From Paenibacillus sp. BK033 (GTDB taxonomy: Bacteria > Bacillota > Bacilli > Paenibacillales > Paenibacillaceae), in NCBI RefSeq assembly GCF_004345425.1, contig NZ_SLVP01000007.1, forward strand, positions 124,001-188,000: a stretch of DNA of 64,000 nucleotides, read 5' to 3'. This document shows positions 26,927 to 35,568 of the stretch, in pieces. The notes beneath the pieces are model-generated. The model worked only from the letters and a program-made list of their open reading frames with translations. It ran no database searches and was not told the DNA's origin. Position numbers and translations under genes: made by a program. Position 1 is the stretch's first letter. Every line of letters begins with the position of its first letter.

Positions 26927-28600
26927 TTAAGAACTGAGCGATACCCCATTGAACAGCGGATACCCGAGCGAATCAAATACAAGTCCTTGCACGGATTTGT
27001 CCGCGGCTACGGTATACGGGAATACGTAAATAGGCAGGATAACCGCCTGGTCGATAATGTAATGCTGGATTTGCTTATAGATATCCGCTCGCTTCGTATC
27101 ATCCGTTTCTACGCGTCCCTGCTCAAGCAGCTTGTCGATCTCCGGATTGGATAAACGCGTGAGCGACTTCGGAGCGTTGGGAGCGGTCGAGTGATAGAAC
27201 GAATACAATGCGTTTGGATCCGAGTTCACCTGACTGTTGCCATAGAGATCATAATCGCCGCTCGTATAAACGACCGTCCGCACGTCCTTCGTAATCTCCA
27301 CCTCAACCGCAATGCCAAGCGCCTTCAGCTGCTGTTGAATGATTACCGCGATATCGTTGCGTTTCTCGCGGTTTGGCGTGCCGTCCACATAATGGAGGGT
27401 CAGCTTCTTGCCTGCCTTCTCGCGGATGCCGTCCGAGCCTTTAACCCAACCCAGCTCATCCAGCAGTGCGCCCGCCTTCTCGAGATCCGGCTTCACTCCG
27501 TTCTCAAGCGAAGGATCGTAACCGAAGGTACCCGGCGTAAGCGGCGACCAAGCGCGGTCATAGGTACCCAGATACAACGTCTTCACAATGCTGTCGACAT
27601 CAACGGCGAGCTGGACCGCCTGTCTTGCTTTGGCATCGTTCCAAGGCTCATGCTCTTGATTGAAAAACAGCGTATAAGGCAGGCCAACCGTATTGGCTCC
27701 CAGCAGTTGAACCTTCGAATCGCCCTTCAAGGCTACGATGTTTTGCGGAGGAACCGTCTCTGCCGCGAGCACCTGACCGCTCTGCACGCTGCCGATCCGG
27801 GTCGCTTCCTCCGGCACGATCTTGAAGGTAATGCCGTCGAGATACGGCGCGCCCGCATTCGTTACAAGCTCGGGCGCCCACTTATAGTCGGGATTCTTCG
27901 CCACTTGAATTTCGGCATTCTGCTCCCACTTCACGAACTTGAATGGACCCGTGCCAACCGGATTCAGCCCAAATTGGTCGCCGTATTTCTTGGCCGCCGT
28001 AGGCGATACGATCCCAAGCAGCGCCTGGCTCAGGTTGCCGAGGAACGCGCGCGAAGGGGTAGCAAGGTTCAGCTTCACCGTGTACTCGTCAATGACTTCC
28101 GAGGATTGATACGGGGCAAGCAGGGCCGCCGCATTGGCAGCCTTCGTTGCCGGATCGAGAATACGGTCGAAGTTATATTTGACCGCTTCGGCATTAAAGG
28201 GCGTGCCGTCCTGGAACTTCACATCCTGGCGAAGCTTAAACGTATAGCTCAGACCGTCATCCGAGATCTCCCACGAAGTGGCAAGCCACGGCTTGATGGA
28301 ATTGTCCGGAAGCTGTACAACTAGCGAGTCGTAAATCGTGCGGATGACGCGTACGGCAACAGCCAGGCCGCTGCGGTGCGGATCAAGCGTATCCGGCGAA
28401 GTAGCGAGAGCGTAAGTCAGCTCTCCCCCTTGCTTCACCTCGGCAGAGGCTGCGGGTGTATCCGTCGACCGTTCCCGCGCCTGCTGTCCGTTATTGCCGC
28501 TCCCTTTATTTGACGCGCACGCCGAGAGCATCAGCGCCAGAACTAACAATAACGCCGCCGAGCTGTGGAGTGATTTGCGTTTCGATTTGAATGTCTTCAT
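26927..28600 (-). CDS. Solute-binding lipoprotein, family 5 (DppA/GsiB-like)
   Basis: The 557-residue protein has a lipoprotein signal peptide with Cys28 in LMLSAC. The mature part shows family 5 features: GGELTYALATSPDTLDPHRSG at the start, LATSWEISDDGLSYTFKLRQDVKFQDGTPFNAEAVKYNFDRI, and AVQLAVDVDSIVKTLYLG. It should bind a peptide-like or other hydrophilic ligand and deliver it to the DppB/DppC-type permeases. Proximity to the cysteine-conjugate genes and the GsiA-like ATPase suggests glutathione-type or S-conjugated peptides (inference). GGAGAG lies upstream of the ATG. Confidence 0.93.
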   Translation of the reverse strand: MKTFKSKRKSLHSSAALLLVLALMLSACASNKGSGNNGQQARERSTDTPAASAEVKQGGELTYALATSPDTLDPHRSGLAVAVRVIRTIYDSLVVQLPDNSIKPWLATSWEISDDGLSYTFKLRQDVKFQDGTPFNAEAVKYNFDRILDPATKAANAAALLAPYQSSEVIDEYTVKLNLATPSRAFLGNLSQALLGIVSPTAAKKYGDQFGLNPVGTGPFKFVKWEQNAEIQVAKNPDYKWAPELVTNAGAPYLDGITFKIVPEEATRIGSVQSGQVLAAETVPPQNIVALKGDSKVQLLGANTVGLPYTLFFNQEHEPWNDAKARQAVQLAVDVDSIVKTLYLGTYDRAWSPLTPGTFGYDPSLENGVKPDLEKAGALLDELGWVKGSDGIREKAGKKLTLHYVDGTPNREKRNDIAVIIQQQLKALGIAVEVEITKDVRTVVYTSGDYDLYGNSQVNSDPNALYSFYHSTAPNAPKSLTRLSNPEIDKLLEQGRVETDDTKRADIYKQIQHYIIDQAVILPIYVFPYTVAADKSVQGLVFDSLGYPLFNGVSLSS

Positions 28601-28622
28601 CGGCTCTCTCTCTCCTATTCGA

Positions 28623-29966
28623 TTAGTTAACGGTCACTCCAGCCTGTTTGCGCGCTGCCGTATAACGGTTCTCCGGAACCGGAATCCCCAGGTTGCCGCG
28701 AAGCGTATCGGCATCGTAATCGGTACGGTACAATCCGCGCTCCTGCAGTATCGGAACAACCAGCTCGACAAAGTCATCCAGACCGCCCGGCGTAGCCGAC
28801 GCAATGATAAAGCCGTCCGCCGCTTCCTCTTCGAACCATTCCTGTACTTTGTCCGCTACAAATTCCGGGGTGCCGATAAAAGAGTTCCGTGGCGTTGCCG
28901 CCTGAAGGGCAACCTCGCGAAGCGTAAGCCCTTGCTCCTTCGCGCGGCGCTTGATCCGGTCGGTTGTGCTGCGGAAGCTGTTGGAGCCAAAATCGCCGAG
29001 GTCCGGGAACGGTGCGTCCAGCTCGTATTGCGAGAAGTCGTGATGCTCGAAAAATCTTCCCAGATGATCAAGCGCCTTCTCGATCGTAACGAGGTCCGCA
29101 ATCTGCCGATACTTCTCTTCCGCTTCTTCCGGCGTGCGTCCGATAATTGGCCCAATGCCCGGGAAAATTAGCGTATGCTCCGGGTTGCGGCCATTCTCGG
29201 CCACGCGGCGCTTCACATCGCGGTAGAACTCCTTCGCCTCTTCAAGCGACTCCGGACCGGTAAATACGGCATCGGCCGTCTTTGCCGCAAGATTGCGTCC
29301 GCTCTCGGAGGAGCCTGCTTGGAATACAACGGGCTGGCCTTGTTTCGAGCGGGCGATATTCAGCGGACCTTGCACGGAGAAGAATTCACCGCTATGATTC
29401 AGGCGGTGCAGCTTCTCCGGATCGAAGAATACGCCGGTTTCCTTGTCGCGGACAAAAGCGTCGTCCTCCCAGGAATCCCACAAGCCCTTCGCAACCTCCA
29501 GGTACTCCTCGGCGATCCGGTAACGCTCGCTATGCTCGGGATGCGGCTTGCCGCCGAAGTTAAGCGCGCTGCCTTCAAGCGGGGAAGTGACAACGTTCCA
29601 GCCTGCGCGGCCGCCGCTGATATGATCGATCGACGAGAACTGGCGGGCAACCGTAAACGGCTCGCTGTAGGAGGTCGACAACGTCCCTACAAGCCCGATG
29701 TTGGAGGTAACCGCTCCGAGCGCGGACAGGATCGTAATGGGCTCGAACCGGTTCAAGAAGTGGGGAATCGATTTTTCGGTAATGTACAGACCGTCGGCGA
29801 TAAAGAGAAAATCGAATTTGCCCTCTTCCGCCTTAAGCGCCTGCTGCTTATAGAAACCGATATTGACGCTTGCATCCGCCGGAATATCGGGATGTCTCCA
29901 GCCTGAGCTGCTCCCGCCCACGCCATGAATAATAGCTCCCAATTTCAATGCTCTTTTCTTCGACAT
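28623..29966 (-). CDS. NtaA/SnaA/DszA-type flavin monooxygenase, CmoJ/YtnJ-like (copy 2)
   Basis: The 447-residue protein belongs to the long LLM group that uses reduced FMN for N- or S-oxidation and carbon-heteroatom cleavage. Characteristic stretches are SGGRAGWNVVTSPLEGSALNFG, YLEVAKGLWDSWEDDAFVRDKETG and QGQPVVFQAGSSESGRNLAAKTADAVFTG. It is very similar along its whole length to the gene at 31423, so the two are duplicates. In the B. subtilis S-alkylcysteine pathway CmoJ attacks the N-acetylated S-substituted cysteine. GGAG lies 5 nt before the ATG at 29966. It is the first gene of the downstream transcription unit, behind the control region 29967-30154. Confidence 0.9.
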   Translation of the reverse strand: MSKKRALKLGAIIHGVGGSSSGWRHPDIPADASVNIGFYKQQALKAEEGKFDFLFIADGLYITEKSIPHFLNRFEPITILSALGAVTSNIGLVGTLSTSYSEPFTVARQFSSIDHISGGRAGWNVVTSPLEGSALNFGGKPHPEHSERYRIAEEYLEVAKGLWDSWEDDAFVRDKETGVFFDPEKLHRLNHSGEFFSVQGPLNIARSKQGQPVVFQAGSSESGRNLAAKTADAVFTGPESLEEAKEFYRDVKRRVAENGRNPEHTLIFPGIGPIIGRTPEEAEEKYRQIADLVTIEKALDHLGRFFEHHDFSQYELDAPFPDLGDFGSNSFRSTTDRIKRRAKEQGLTLREVALQAATPRNSFIGTPEFVADKVQEWFEEEAADGFIIASATPGGLDDFVELVVPILQERGLYRTDYDADTLRGNLGIPVPENRYTAARKQAGVTVN

Positions 29967-30034
29967 ATACACTCCACCCTTATCTAAATTTGGCCTGACT
30001 CAATAAATTTCCGGTATAGTAACATATCCCATCT

Positions 30035-30048
30035 GTTTAATAGGAATT
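30035..30048. promoter_or_regulatory. AATTCCTAT motif near the promoter of the second sulfur unit
   Basis: The minus strand reads AATTCCTATTAAAC. A nearly identical AATTCCTATAAAC lies before snaA (39309-39321). Both stand between a LysR-type dyad and the start of the first gene, as a CymR-type repressor site near the core promoter would. Confidence 0.35.
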
Positions 30049-30095
30049 TATCTTGGCAATACTCTAACACCCGGCTTTAAGCGGCACAATAGCCT

Positions 30096-30110
30096 ATAAA
30101 TCTCTTCTAT
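30096..30110. promoter_or_regulatory. Candidate LysR (AscR-type) dyad before the second sulfur unit
   Basis: ATAAA-TCTCT-TCTAT keeps the T-N11-A pattern and the right arm of the dyads at 39375 and 40326, with one mismatch in the left arm. It lies about 130 bp upstream of the 29966 start. Confidence 0.45.
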
Positions 30111-30154
30111 CGACGGTTAGGCATCCTCTATGGGTCACGGCCTTTGGTTCACAG

Positions 30155-30191
30155 AAAAAAGCACCAACTGCCTCAGCAATCGGTGCTTTTT
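30155..30191 (-). terminator. Terminator of the first sulfur-island unit
   Basis: On the minus strand AAAAAGCACC and GGTGCTTTTTT form the stem of a hairpin just after the M20 stop at 30197, with a T tract. It separates the 39279-30197 operon from the 29966-20488 operon. Confidence 0.88.
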
Positions 30192-30196
30192 CTAAC

Positions 30197-31426
30197 TTAT
30201 GATCCCGCGGCAAGCCGCACGAGCAGCCTGGTGCCGTGAACCAGCACGGACTCATCCAGATTAAACATAGGCCGGTGCAGCCCGTCCCGAATGTCAAGCG
30301 ATTCATTCCGGCAGCCCAGCAGAATAAAAGCGCCCGGCACCCGGTCCAAATACCAGCCGAAATCTTCTCCTGCCAGGCTTGGCTCAAGCTGCTGCCGCAC
30401 GTTCTCCCCGCCAAGCACAGACGTTCCTGCGCGAATTACCTCTTCCACCGCTTCGCTGTCGTTGACAACGGCAATCCCTTCGCGAAGGGCAATATGGTAG
30501 AAGCCGCCATAGGCAAGCGATGCCGCTTGCGCTTGGCGTTCCAGTCCGGCCGTAATGGCCGCAACGGTGTGCTTGCTGAACGCGCGGAAAGTCCCCGTTA
30601 TGACGCTTTGCTCGGCAATCGCATTAATGACCGTGCCGGCGCGCACGGTTCCGAAAGCAAGCACCGCCTGCTCCCGCGGATCAATGCCGTTTGCCATCAT
30701 GCCGTTTACTCCGGCAATGTAAGCACCCGTCATTTGGATCGCATCCGCCGCCAGATGAGGCGCGCTGTGATGACCGTTCGTCCCTTGAAACGTCACGTGA
30801 AAATGGGAGGAGGCCGCCATCGCATATTGCGAATGGGTGCCAATCGTGCCCGCATCAAGCTCCGGCCATACATGCAGGGCATAACAGCGGTCAACGCCTT
30901 CGAGGATGCCCGCCTCGATCATATCCCTCCCGCCGGAGAGCAGCCGTCCGTCCAGCGGACTTGGCAGCGCCCCTTCCTCGGCAGGCTGGAAGACAAAGCG
31001 GATCTCCCCGGCAAAGCCCTCCCGGTAAGCCGCAAGCGTCTTCGCCGCGCCAAGCAGCATAGCCGTATGCGCGTCATGACCGCAGGCATGCATCACTCCA
31101 TCGTTCTCCGATTTATAATCGACATCGTTTAATTCCGTAATCGGGAGAGCATCCATATCGGCACGCAGCAGAAGGGTCCGGCCGCCCTCAAGCCCGCCGC
31201 GCAGCACGCCTACTACGCCTTTGCCAAAATGGGGGCCGACGCCCGTCTGGACGTCGATCCCCCATTCCCCGAGCAGCCCCGCAACCAATGCTGCCGTACG
31301 ATCCGTATCGTACAGCAGCTCCGGATGACGATGCAGGTCGCGGCGAATCGCGATAAGCTCGTTATGCAACGAGCCCGCATACGCCAGCATCTCCTCCATG
31401 GCTGCTTTATTTATGCTCAGACTCAA
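30197..31426 (-). CDS. M20 family amidohydrolase (N-acyl-cysteine-conjugate deacylase candidate)
   Basis: The 409-residue metallopeptidase fold has the M20D signatures MHACGHDAHTAMLLGAAKTL, with the metal-bridging Cys and His, and QPAEEGALP with the catalytic and ligand glutamates. LAGEDFGWYL is the C-terminal histidine/glutamate region variant. Family members remove N-acyl groups from amino acids. In this operon the likely substrate is an N-acetylated S-modified cysteine, or its product. The TTG start overlaps the stop of the CmoJ-like gene as TTGA, indicating coupling. It is one of two M20 enzymes in the operon; the other is at 33257. Confidence 0.9.
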   Translation of the reverse strand: MSLSINKAAMEEMLAYAGSLHNELIAIRRDLHRHPELLYDTDRTAALVAGLLGEWGIDVQTGVGPHFGKGVVGVLRGGLEGGRTLLLRADMDALPITELNDVDYKSENDGVMHACGHDAHTAMLLGAAKTLAAYREGFAGEIRFVFQPAEEGALPSPLDGRLLSGGRDMIEAGILEGVDRCYALHVWPELDAGTIGTHSQYAMAASSHFHVTFQGTNGHHSAPHLAADAIQMTGAYIAGVNGMMANGIDPREQAVLAFGTVRAGTVINAIAEQSVITGTFRAFSKHTVAAITAGLERQAQAASLAYGGFYHIALREGIAVVNDSEAVEEVIRAGTSVLGGENVRQQLEPSLAGEDFGWYLDRVPGAFILLGCRNESLDIRDGLHRPMFNLDESVLVHGTRLLVRLAAGS

Positions 31427-32751
31427 ACGTGTTCAGCCGCTTTCGTATAACGGTTAGCCGGAATCGGCAGGCCTAGATTGCCGCGAAGCGTATCGCCTTC
31501 ATACTCGGTGCGGAACAAGCCGCGCGCCTGCAGAATCGGAACCACCTGCTCAATGAAATCCTCAAGGCCATGCGGCACGGAAGAACCAACCATAAAGCCG
31601 TCGGCAGCGCCGGCTTCGAACCATTCCTGCACCCGGTCGGCTACCTGCTCAGGCGTGCCGATAAAGACCGGACGAGGAGTCGCAACCTGCAGAGCCGCTT
31701 GGCGGAGCGTCAGGCCTTTCTCCTTCGCATTGGCTTTTATTTTGTCCGTACTGCTCTGGAAGCTGTTGCGGCCAAGGTCGCCAAGGTCGGGGAACGGCGC
31801 ATCCAGATCATATTGAGAGAAATCGTGATGCTCAAAGAACCGGCCGAGATACAGAAGCGCATTCTCCGCCGATACCAGATCCGCAACCTCCTGGTATTTG
31901 CGCTCCGCCTCTTCCTCCGTGCTGCCGATAACAGGGCCAATGCCCGGGAAAACAAGAACGTTATCCGGGTTGCGCCCAAACGCGGCCACGCGGCGCTTCA
32001 CGTCCTGATAGAACGAAACCGCGTCTTCAACGGTCTCATGGCCGGTGAAGATCGCATCCGCATGCTTAGCGGCATAATCCTTGCCAACTTCTGAAGCTCC
32101 CGCCTGAAAAATAACCGGCTGGCCCTGCTTCGAGCGGGCAATGTTAAGAGGACCTTTTACGGAGAAGAACTCGCCTTCGTGATTAAGCGTATGCAGCTTG
32201 GCAGGGTCAAAGAAGACGCCGGACTCTTTGTCGCGGACAAACGCATCGTCCTCCCACGAATCCCACAGGCCTCGCGTTACTTCCAGGTATTCCGTTGCGA
32301 TCCGGTAACGCTTATCATGGTCCGGATGCTCCTTCTTGCCGTAGTTCAGCGCGGAGCCTTCAAGCGGGGAAGTGACGATATTCCAGCCTGCGCGGCCGCC
32401 GCTGATCACGTCAAGCGAACCGAACTGGCGCGCAACCGTAAACGGCTCGCTATACGAAGTCGAGAGAGTGCCTACAAGACCGATATGCTTGCTGACGGCG
32501 GCGAGTGCGCTCAAGATGGTAATGGGCTCGAAGCGGTTCAGGAAATGCGGGATCGATTTTTCGTTTATATAAAGACCGTCGGCGATAAACGCCAGATCGA
32601 ACTTGCCCGCTTCGGCTTTCTCGACCCATGATTTGTACAGCTCGAAATTGACGCTGGCATCCGACGGTACCTCCGGATGTCTCCACAGCGAAGTGCTGCT
32701 GCCGACGCCATGCAGCATTGCGCCCAGCTTTAATTGTTTACGCTTAGCCAT
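31423..32751 (-). CDS. cmoJ: NtaA/SnaA/DszA-type flavin monooxygenase, CmoJ/YtnJ-like (copy 1)
   Basis: The 442-residue protein shows the same family stretches as the copy at 28623 (SGGRAGWNIVTSPLEGSALNYG; GLWDSWEDDAFVRDKESG; GQPVIFQAGASEVGKDYAAK). It is predicted to use FMNH2 and O2 to cleave an S- or N-substituted substrate. Its position between a DinB-fold gene (1-nt overlap, TAATG) and an M20 gene (4-nt overlap) shows tight coupling. GGAGGG lies 8 nt before the ATG. The symbol follows the B. subtilis ytmI operon, where cmoJ (ytnJ) is the equivalent gene. Confidence 0.9.
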   Translation of the reverse strand: MAKRKQLKLGAMLHGVGSSTSLWRHPEVPSDASVNFELYKSWVEKAEAGKFDLAFIADGLYINEKSIPHFLNRFEPITILSALAAVSKHIGLVGTLSTSYSEPFTVARQFGSLDVISGGRAGWNIVTSPLEGSALNYGKKEHPDHDKRYRIATEYLEVTRGLWDSWEDDAFVRDKESGVFFDPAKLHTLNHEGEFFSVKGPLNIARSKQGQPVIFQAGASEVGKDYAAKHADAIFTGHETVEDAVSFYQDVKRRVAAFGRNPDNVLVFPGIGPVIGSTEEEAERKYQEVADLVSAENALLYLGRFFEHHDFSQYDLDAPFPDLGDLGRNSFQSSTDKIKANAKEKGLTLRQAALQVATPRPVFIGTPEQVADRVQEWFEAGAADGFMVGSSVPHGLEDFIEQVVPILQARGLFRTEYEGDTLRGNLGLPIPANRYTKAAEHV

Positions 32752-33260
32752 TACTCATTCCCTCCTTGTGCTCTTGTAACAACAACCGCAGGTCCTTGTG
32801 CCAGATAAGCCGCTTTAATCCGGTCAATCTGACCGAGATGGTTCTCCACATGCTTCGTAAAGCCTTGAATAATGTCGCGGACGCGGACCGTTTCCCCTTT
32901 AAAGTTGACTCCTGTTTTATCCAGATCCTGCTCGCTCAACCGGCCAAACAGCAGACCGTTGTACTGCAGCAGCGCCCAGAAAACGTTCAAAATATCGGAA
33001 GCGTTGCCGTCATTGGAATGCTGGCCCGACACCCACAGGTCCTGATTAAAAGCGGGAAGCTGCGCCTTCGTATCCGCAAGAATGTCGCGGATGCGGAAGG
33101 ATACCACGATATTATGATCGGCCAAATGGGACAAAACCTCGGTAATGCTCCATTTCGCTTCGTTTTCTTTCCATTTCAGCTGCGCTTCGTCTACCCCTGC
33201 GATTGCCCGGGTCAATTGAAGATGCGTGTCCAAATAAGCTTGAATAGCAATGGCACTCAT
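32751..33260 (-). CDS. DinB-superfamily protein of the sulfur operon
   Basis: This 169-residue protein has the four-helix DinB/YfiT-like fold. The metal-binding histidine triad is visible as LSHLADH in helix 2 and KHVENHLGQI in helix 4, and WSITEVLSHLADHN is the usual DinB signature. Some DinB-fold proteins are thiol-S-transferases (bacillithiol or mycothiol dependent). AAGGAGGAC precedes the ATG, which overlaps the upstream M20 stop as ATGA; its own stop overlaps the CmoJ start. Such packing implies a role in the same pathway, perhaps moving the S-substituent to or from bacillithiol. That role is inference. Confidence 0.85.
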   Translation of the reverse strand: MSAIAIQAYLDTHLQLTRAIAGVDEAQLKWKENEAKWSITEVLSHLADHNIVVSFRIRDILADTKAQLPAFNQDLWVSGQHSNDGNASDILNVFWALLQYNGLLFGRLSEQDLDKTGVNFKGETVRVRDIIQGFTKHVENHLGQIDRIKAAYLAQGPAVVVTRAQGGNE

Positions 33261-34444
33261 TGGAAGTCCTCCTTTGGATCTTGCGGTTCGGCCGCAAAGT
33301 TTGATATTGCGCGAATGGCCGTACCGGCCAAGAAATCAGCCGCTACAGGCAGTGCGCGTTCGTCTAGATCAAACGCCGGATGATGCCATTCTTTTGGCCC
33401 GTCCGTTCCTACAAAGACGAATAGTCCCGGAACCTGCTGCTGGTAGGCCGCAAAATCTTCTCCGGCAAGTGAAGGCACCGGACTAACCGGAAGCAGCTTC
33501 AATCGCTCGGCTTCCCGCCATGCCAGCTCCGCTAATCCTTCATCGTTGTAAACCGGAGGCGGACCTTCAATCCAGCGGACTACGGCGGTAGTATCGAAGG
33601 CAGCGGCAACGCCGGCTGCCACCTGGTCGAATCGCTGGCGGACACGGCGGCGGACTGCCGGATCAAAGGTGCGGACCGTGCCGTCCAGCACGGCCTTCTC
33701 CGGAATGACATTCCACGCCGTACCGCTATTCACTTTCGTAACGCTGATCACCGCGCTGTCGAGCGCCCCTACATTACGGCTGACAATCGACTGCAGCGCG
33801 GTAACGATATGCGCAGCCGTTAGAACCGGGTCATTGCCGGCTTCCGGTACGGCGGCATGCGAGCCGCGTCCCGCGACTTCAACAACAAAGCCGTCGGCCG
33901 CCGCCATAAGCGGACCGCCTTTAATGCCGATGGTTCCAACCGGCAGATCCGGCTTGTTATGCAGTCCGAAGATCGCCCGCACGCCTTCCAGCGCACCGCT
34001 TTCTATGACCTGCCGCGCGCCTTTCGCCTTCTCCTCGGCCGGCTGGAAGATCAGCCGGACCGTGCCCTTCAGCTCCTGCTCCTGTTCCTTCAATAAATAA
34101 GCGGCTCCGACAAGGGCAGCCGTATGAAAGTCATGGCCGCAGGCATGCATTTTGCCCGGAACAATCGAAGCGAACGGCAGTCCCGTCTCTTCCTGGATGG
34201 GAAGGGCATCGATATCGGCGCGAAGCGCAATAACCGGTGAGCCCGTTCCGATCTCGGCGATAACCCCGGTCTTTAGAGGATAATCAGCCATTCGGATACC
34301 GGCGGCTTCAAGCCAGCTTTTGATTCGCCTTGTCGTTTCAAACTCCTCGTGGGAAAGCTCCGGATTGCGGTGCAGCTCCCTGCGGATGTCCGTCAGTCGT
34401 CCCGCCAACGCGGCAGCGCTGCGGGTTGTCGTATCGTTGCTCAT
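33257..34444 (-). CDS. sndA: M20 family amidohydrolase, SndA/YtnL-like deacetylase
   Basis: The 395-residue protein has the M20D metal site MHACGHDFHTAALVGAAYLL, the glutamates QPAEEKAKGA, and the dimerisation domain with GRGSHAAVPEAGNDPV. It hydrolyses N-acyl amino acids. In the B. subtilis ytmI operon SndA (YtnL) removes the acetyl group from the processed N-acetylcysteine derivative. I chose the ATG at 34444, preceded by GGGAGGTGGG; an in-frame GTG at 34456 lies in that site. It follows the CmoO-like gene by 21 nt and overlaps the DinB start by 4 nt. Confidence 0.9.
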   Translation of the reverse strand: MSNDTTTRSAAALAGRLTDIRRELHRNPELSHEEFETTRRIKSWLEAAGIRMADYPLKTGVIAEIGTGSPVIALRADIDALPIQEETGLPFASIVPGKMHACGHDFHTAALVGAAYLLKEQEQELKGTVRLIFQPAEEKAKGARQVIESGALEGVRAIFGLHNKPDLPVGTIGIKGGPLMAAADGFVVEVAGRGSHAAVPEAGNDPVLTAAHIVTALQSIVSRNVGALDSAVISVTKVNSGTAWNVIPEKAVLDGTVRTFDPAVRRRVRQRFDQVAAGVAAAFDTTAVVRWIEGPPPVYNDEGLAELAWREAERLKLLPVSPVPSLAGEDFAAYQQQVPGLFVFVGTDGPKEWHHPAFDLDERALPVAADFLAGTAIRAISNFAAEPQDPKEDFQ

Positions 34445-34465
34445 TCGTCCACCCACCTCCCATGT

Positions 34466-35476
34466 TTAAGCCGTTACTTCGGCAAATGCCTCGTTAAGCA
34501 GCTCATACGAGCGGATCCGTTTCTCGAACGGCGAAATATTCGTTGTGATAATAAACTCGTCTACGCCGGTCGCTTCCTGCAAGGCAAGCAGCTTTCCGCG
34601 AACGGTTTCCTTTGAGCCTGCCGCGATAAGCGGCTCTTTCTCCTCAATGGTGTATGCCTCTCCGGATTGCTGACCGTAAGCCTCTGCCTGCTCAATCGTG
34701 CCAAGCGTAACCTTGCGGCCGCTGGCCAAATGCACCTTCACCAGCTTTTGCGGCGGGATCAGGCTCACCGCTTCTTCATCCGTATCCGCTACGATTGCAG
34801 CCAATGCCAGAATCGCTTGCGGGGCAGCACCCAGCTCATAATTAAAGGCCTGCTTATATTGAAGAACCGAATCAACGGCAGCTTGCTCGTCACCTCCGAT
34901 GAAGAGGGAGAATACGTAAGGCAGGCCAAGACTTGCAGCCAGCTCCGCGCTGTCCGCGGAAGCACCCAGCACGTGCAGCTCCGGCGCTACAGCCGGAATC
35001 GGCGTCGCCTTAAGTCCCGCCAGCGGACCTTCTTCCTCCGTCCGTCCCTCTACGTATCCGCGGAGCTCGACGATTTTGTCCGTGAGCGACAACGGGTTCA
35101 CGATGTTGCGCTGCAGCGCCTGCGTGCTGCGCGGAAGTCCGCCGGGAGCGCGGCCTACGCCAAGATCAACGCGGCCGGGTTCGAGGGAAGCAAGAACATG
35201 GAAGTTCTCCGCTACCTTATAAGGGCTGTAGTGCTGCAGCATAATACCGCCGGAGCCAACCCGAATCTTATTGGTGCGGGCGAGCAAATACGAGATAAGA
35301 ACCTCCGGCGAAGAGCCCGCTACATGCTCGGAATCGTGATGCTCCGATACCCAGAAGCGGCGGAAGCCAAGCTCCTCCGCTTTTTGCGCCAGCGCAACCG
35401 TATGAGCGAATGCTTCGGCTGAAGTTTCGCCCGGGTAGACCGGGCTTTGATCCAAAATGCTTATTGTAATGGACAT
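34466..35476 (-). CDS. cmoO: LLM-class flavin monooxygenase, CmoO/YtmO-like
   Basis: The 336-residue luciferase-like protein has LGFRRFWVSEHHDSEHVAGSSPEVL and RIRVGSGGIMLQHYSPYKVAENFHVL-type stretches (here IRVGSGGIMLQHYSPYKVAE), and LGASADSAELAASLGLPYVFS. These are characteristic of the YtmO group. In B. subtilis the gene lies in the ytmI operon and is assigned to S-alkylcysteine degradation. AAGGAGGATT, part of the stem-loop cassette at 35485-35559, is its ribosome binding site. It stands between tcyN and the M20 gene. Confidence 0.9.
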   Translation of the reverse strand: MSITISILDQSPVYPGETSAEAFAHTVALAQKAEELGFRRFWVSEHHDSEHVAGSSPEVLISYLLARTNKIRVGSGGIMLQHYSPYKVAENFHVLASLEPGRVDLGVGRAPGGLPRSTQALQRNIVNPLSLTDKIVELRGYVEGRTEEEGPLAGLKATPIPAVAPELHVLGASADSAELAASLGLPYVFSLFIGGDEQAAVDSVLQYKQAFNYELGAAPQAILALAAIVADTDEEAVSLIPPQKLVKVHLASGRKVTLGTIEQAEAYGQQSGEAYTIEEKEPLIAAGSKETVRGKLLALQEATGVDEFIITTNISPFEKRIRSYELLNEAFAEVTA

Positions 35477-35484
35477 GCCGTTTA

Positions 35485-35559
35485 ATCCTCCTTAAAAGAA
35501 TTGTCACATAAATAGCCCTGGCAGGCTGTTCATGATGATTCTTGCATCGAAAGCATGCG
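35485..35559 (-). repeat. Single copy of the intercistronic stem-loop/Shine-Dalgarno cassette
   Basis: Read on the minus strand it starts ATGCTTTCGATGCAAG, continues AATCATCATGAACAGCC and ends ATTCTTTTAAGGAGGATT before cmoO. The order and most bases match the units at 16120-16319. AAGAAT/ATTCTT and AGCC/GGCT pairing are kept, and the loop has diverged. Confidence 0.85.
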
Positions 35560-35568
35560 CTCAGACTG

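Noticed and set aside
27191..28324. 377-codon plus-strand frame
   Set aside because: It lies fully inside the family 5 binding-protein gene on the other strand, is full of Arg and Leu, and has no family signature.
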